In this document: positions 61,151 through 64,000 of the stretch, in pieces
Layout of the letters: every line of letters begins with the position of its first letter
How positions within the stretch are numbered: the stretch's first letter is position 1
From: Alteromonas sp. MMG017
GTDB lineage: Bacteria; Pseudomonadota; Gammaproteobacteria; Enterobacterales; Alteromonadaceae
Length of the DNA: 64,000 nt
Direction of reading: 5' to 3'
Assembly: GCF_018100795.1 (NCBI RefSeq)
Contig: NZ_JAGJDY010000005.1
Location: forward strand, 62,001 to 126,000
Position numbers and translations under genes: made by a program
The notes under the pieces: model-generated
Database searches by the model: none
Seen by the model: the letters and a program-made list of their open reading frames with translations, nothing else
Told to the model about the DNA's origin: nothing

Positions 61151-64000
61151 ATGTTCATCAGAGCAAATTATAAGAAAAGCATTATTGCTGCATCACTGGT
61201 ACTAGCCTTGTCAGGTTGTAACGACGATGATAAAGAAAATGTTATTGTAAATGAAGAAGAGGCGGTTAATGAAGAGGTCGTTAATGTTGTCCCCGTCGCT
61301 CAAGCCGGTGAGGATGCAACCGTTGAAGAGAATACGCAGGTTACACTATCCGGTAGTGGTATTGATGATGACGGTACAATTGCATCCTATAGTTGGGTGC
61401 AAACCGAAGGCGTAGCGGTGACGTTAACCAATGCCGACCAAGCTTCTGCTGAATTTACCGCCCCAGATGTGAAACCTTCCGAAACACTTACGTTCGAACT
61501 GACTGTTACTGATGATGCTGGGGCGACTGCCACCGATAGCGTATCTGTTACAGTGACTCACATCAACGCATCGCCGACAATTTCAATATCAGCACAAGAA
61601 GTAGAAGAGAAAGAGGCTCACTCTATTGATGCGGTAGCTGAAGATGACGGTGAAATTGCCAGTTATTTGTGGGTTCAAACGAGCGGTACAGAAGTTGAGC
61701 TAAGCGGTGCGACTACTGCAACGCTTTCCTTTATTGCACCTTCAGTAGAGGGCGATGAAACTTTATCCTTTGCCCTTACCGTAGAAGATGATGAAGGTGA
61801 GACGACGACTGAAACGGTGAACGTTAATGTACTTCAGAAAAACGTAGAATTAACGTTAGTAGGGCTAGTGACTGATTCCCCTATTATTGATGCAAACGTT
61901 GTTATTAACGTGGGTGATGAGCAACAGGAAGTGACAGCCGGTAGTGATGGAAGTTATACCGCCACACTGAGTGTGGATGACGATGCGACTGATAAAATGG
62001 TGTCTATTGTAGCCAGTGGTGTAGGATCGCAAACGCAAGCTAAACTTATGTCAGTGCTGGGGTCGGTTGAGGCTCTCAATGAAGCCTCTACCGGTGACGG
62101 AGAGGTAACAAAAGATGATTTTTTCGGCGTGAATGTGACCAACGTTACCACTGCAAACGCCGGTTTAATGCAGCGAGAAAATCTGGGCGCCCCCATCGTT
62201 GATGACGAAACACTTGCGGCACTGAATCTTCGAGTTTCACAACAAGAGAAATTTGCGCTAGCCACCGCGATTAAGGTGGCAATAGATAAAGCGGGCGATG
62301 ATGCCAGCTTAGCCCTTCCTGACGGTATAGTTGATACGCTAGCACTAGCCCAAAATCCTGAAGCTTCCACAGCTTATATTGAAACCATTGAAGATACCGA
62401 GGCTTATGCGTCAGCTTACGAAGAAATTATTGCAGACCCAGAGCTAGTAGATAGTGATTTAGATTCATCGGTTACCACCTACTTTTTGCTTGATTACTAC
62501 AATCCTTTAATTAGTTATCCTGGCAAAAAGCTTACGTTAACCAGTAATACGACGGCGACTTATAGCAACTATTTAGGCACGTTTGAAGCTGAACGATTTA
62601 GCGATAACAGTGAGATAACGTTGGAATTTGATGAGGGCGTTTATCGGTTCTCGCAAAGTGAATTTGTCGACGTTAACGGGGTTATTCAGGAAGTTGAAGT
62701 AGGATATGATTACCATGAAATCACTTTTTTACCGCTAAGTGAGCAAGATGGCGTAGTCACGTTTGAAGTGACGTCGCTTTACTCAAAGTATTACCCCAAT
62801 GGTGAATTGGAAGACATTCACAATATTATCGATGATCCTTCGCAAGTTACGGCAATTACCTTAAATAACGCCACAGAAATTACCATTGATAGTGCCGACA
62901 ATAAGGCGTTGTCACTACCCGTGACTTCTTCTTTTTTTGAACCTGATAACAATAACTTATTTACCTTCAATTGGTCTTCAGACACGTTTGAATTTAACGA
63001 AGACGGGACGGGCAATACCCGAGTTGTCGATAATGATTTTACATGGGTGAAGCAACCTTACGGGTTAAAACCTGATATCAACGAACTTGTCATTACATTT
63101 GATGACGGAACAACACTGTCTTATGTGCAGCTAACCGACTCAAGCGACAATAATCTTTATGCGGTTAGCGGAATCTCGTCAGACGGACAACGCGATTCAT
63201 ATAAAGTAGATGCTGGGGGCGCGGTAACCGATGAAGATAAGTTCGACGTGGCATCTGTACCCGGTATCTATACTTACGCCTTTGATGGAGACAGCCTTAA
63301 TGAATTTTGGTGGGAGCTTTGGCCGAATGGAAAGGCCTATACCATTGAAGTCGGTGATTACAACGGTGACGGCAAAATTACAACAGAAGAAATTTTGGTG
63401 ATGTATGGTAATTGGTCAGTGGAAGCGAATGGGGAACTACAAATAAATCGCTACCGCTTTACTGACTATAGTTGGCCAGGTTGTTTCAACGAATCTGCAG
63501 ATTGTTACTTATACAACAGTCGAACATGGTCGGTATTTGCTCAGGTTGGCGATGCCTATCATATTACAAATCTGCACAAATTTGATTTTAATCAACAAGA
63601 TGGCAGCAGCGGATTCGATGGCATCGTTGATTACTTTACTCAAGATAACCGCCGCGTGTCGAAACAGGCGAACCGTCCTGTAACCGTAACACTGCCTGAA
63701 CACCCGCATTTACCAGCGCTACCGCCTCAAGCGTTTGTAAATTTAGTGGCACCTTCAGGTTACATAGGTACAACAATATATGGTGTTGAGCAAAACGGGT
63801 TGTACACAGTAGATGATGCGTCGATTACATTAAGCCTAGAAGCGGACGAAACTTATACTCGAACTTTCGAAGCGTTGTCGCAAGGCAGTGAAAGTGGAAG
63901 TTACGTAGTTGCCCCAGATAACAGCGTACTTTTACAAGCTAGTGGTATTGCGGCACCAAACGCGCTTCAAGCATTTCTACTGTCTTCTGATGACGTATTG
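61151..64000 (+). CDS. Large PKD-domain lipoprotein, 3' end outside window
   Basis: An open frame of 950 codons to the window end. AAGGAAG precedes the ATG. The lipobox LALSGC (Cys23) is followed by an acidic linker. Two PKD/K319-like beta domains lie at about 47-137 and 140-230, each with SYxWVQT and LTFxLTV(T/E)DD patterns. A carboxypeptidase-regulatory-like domain follows (about 235-285), with a long, unrecognised beta-rich remainder. DYNGDGKITTEE at about residue 736 is an EF-hand-like calcium loop. Probably a surface or outer-membrane-anchored adhesin or binding protein. It is divergent from the AraC-type gene. Confidence 0.85.
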   Translation, partial: MFIRANYKKSIIAASLVLALSGCNDDDKENVIVNEEEAVNEEVVNVVPVAQAGEDATVEENTQVTLSGSGIDDDGTIASYSWVQTEGVAVTLTNADQASAEFTAPDVKPSETLTFELTVTDDAGATATDSVSVTVTHINASPTISISAQEVEEKEAHSIDAVAEDDGEIASYLWVQTSGTEVELSGATTATLSFIAPSVEGDETLSFALTVEDDEGETTTETVNVNVLQKNVELTLVGLVTDSPIIDANVVINVGDEQQEVTAGSDGSYTATLSVDDDATDKMVSIVASGVGSQTQAKLMSVLGSVEALNEASTGDGEVTKDDFFGVNVTNVTTANAGLMQRENLGAPIVDDETLAALNLRVSQQEKFALATAIKVAIDKAGDDASLALPDGIVDTLALAQNPEASTAYIETIEDTEAYASAYEEIIADPELVDSDLDSSVTTYFLLDYYNPLISYPGKKLTLTSNTTATYSNYLGTFEAERFSDNSEITLEFDEGVYRFSQSEFVDVNGVIQEVEVGYDYHEITFLPLSEQDGVVTFEVTSLYSKYYPNGELEDIHNIIDDPSQVTAITLNNATEITIDSADNKALSLPVTSSFFEPDNNNLFTFNWSSDTFEFNEDGTGNTRVVDNDFTWVKQPYGLKPDINELVITFDDGTTLSYVQLTDSSDNNLYAVSGISSDGQRDSYKVDAGGAVTDEDKFDVASVPGIYTYAFDGDSLNEFWWELWPNGKAYTIEVGDYNGDGKITTEEILVMYGNWSVEANGELQINRYRFTDYSWPGCFNESADCYLYNSRTWSVFAQVGDAYHITNLHKFDFNQQDGSSGFDGIVDYFTQDNRRVSKQANRPVTVTLPEHPHLPALPPQAFVNLVAPSGYIGTTIYGVEQNGLYTVDDASITLSLEADETYTRTFEALSQGSESGSYVVAPDNSVLLQASGIAAPNALQAFLLSSDDVL

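Noticed and set aside
1..64000. CRISPR array, tRNA or rRNA genes
   Set aside because: No regularly spaced repeats, cloverleaf with CCA-type ends, or rRNA-like conserved blocks were seen on reading; no search tool was run.

Overview
The window looks like the chromosome of a marine gammaproteobacterium, most likely Alteromonas or a close relative. This is inferred from gene content: three TonB-dependent receptors, ZapE, RlmF, AidB with a PaaX-type regulator, SoxR without SoxS, small secreted DUF3718-type proteins, and moderate GC with AT-rich gaps. No rRNA, tRNA or CRISPR was seen. Only the last gene runs off the window.

Layout. 0.1-12 kb: zapE, a Tat-exported aldo/keto reductase, a DUF3718-type secreted protein, a peroxiredoxin-like protein, a Tat-exported dienelactone hydrolase, a TonB receptor coupled to a periplasmic M19 dipeptidase, a secreted DsrE-like protein and aidB. 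12-24 kb: a PaaX-family regulator divergent from aidB across three 14-bp tandem repeats, an unrecognised protein, a two-copy DUF3718 protein, an overlapping YHYH/MORN/SCO operon, a hydrolase-LytS-LytR operon joined by ATGA overlaps, an exported M24 peptidase and a solitary glgC. 24-31 kb: a cytoplasmic M14 carboxypeptidase with extra beta domains and an acidic tail, cotranscribed with two RimK-like ATP-grasp ligases and divergent from an M20 peptidase. This is the best candidate for an undescribed system. 31-37 kb: an RND efflux triad with no local regulator.

37-45 kb is an accessory-looking stretch. It holds a VOC protein, soxR with a good SoxR box, rlmF, an IS4-family element, and two related esterase-TPR proteins flanking an exported RidA. 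A family of GGGGTCAGAGTA / TACTCTGACCCC hairpins is scattered between these genes, and the IS appears to have inserted into one of them. 45-53 kb is iron uptake: a decayed PepSY operon, then an SDR, a Fur-boxed TonB siderophore receptor, a PepSY reductase-like protein and a second Fur-boxed receptor. 53-64 kb: a membrane protein, an Mpo1-like protein, a crotonase, an ECF sigma factor with a very large membrane Ser/Thr kinase carrying two C-terminal beta repeats, a small AraC-type regulator, and the start of a large PKD-containing lipoprotein.

Functions come from motifs and family memory only. No database search or structure prediction was run, and operators and promoters were found by eye.
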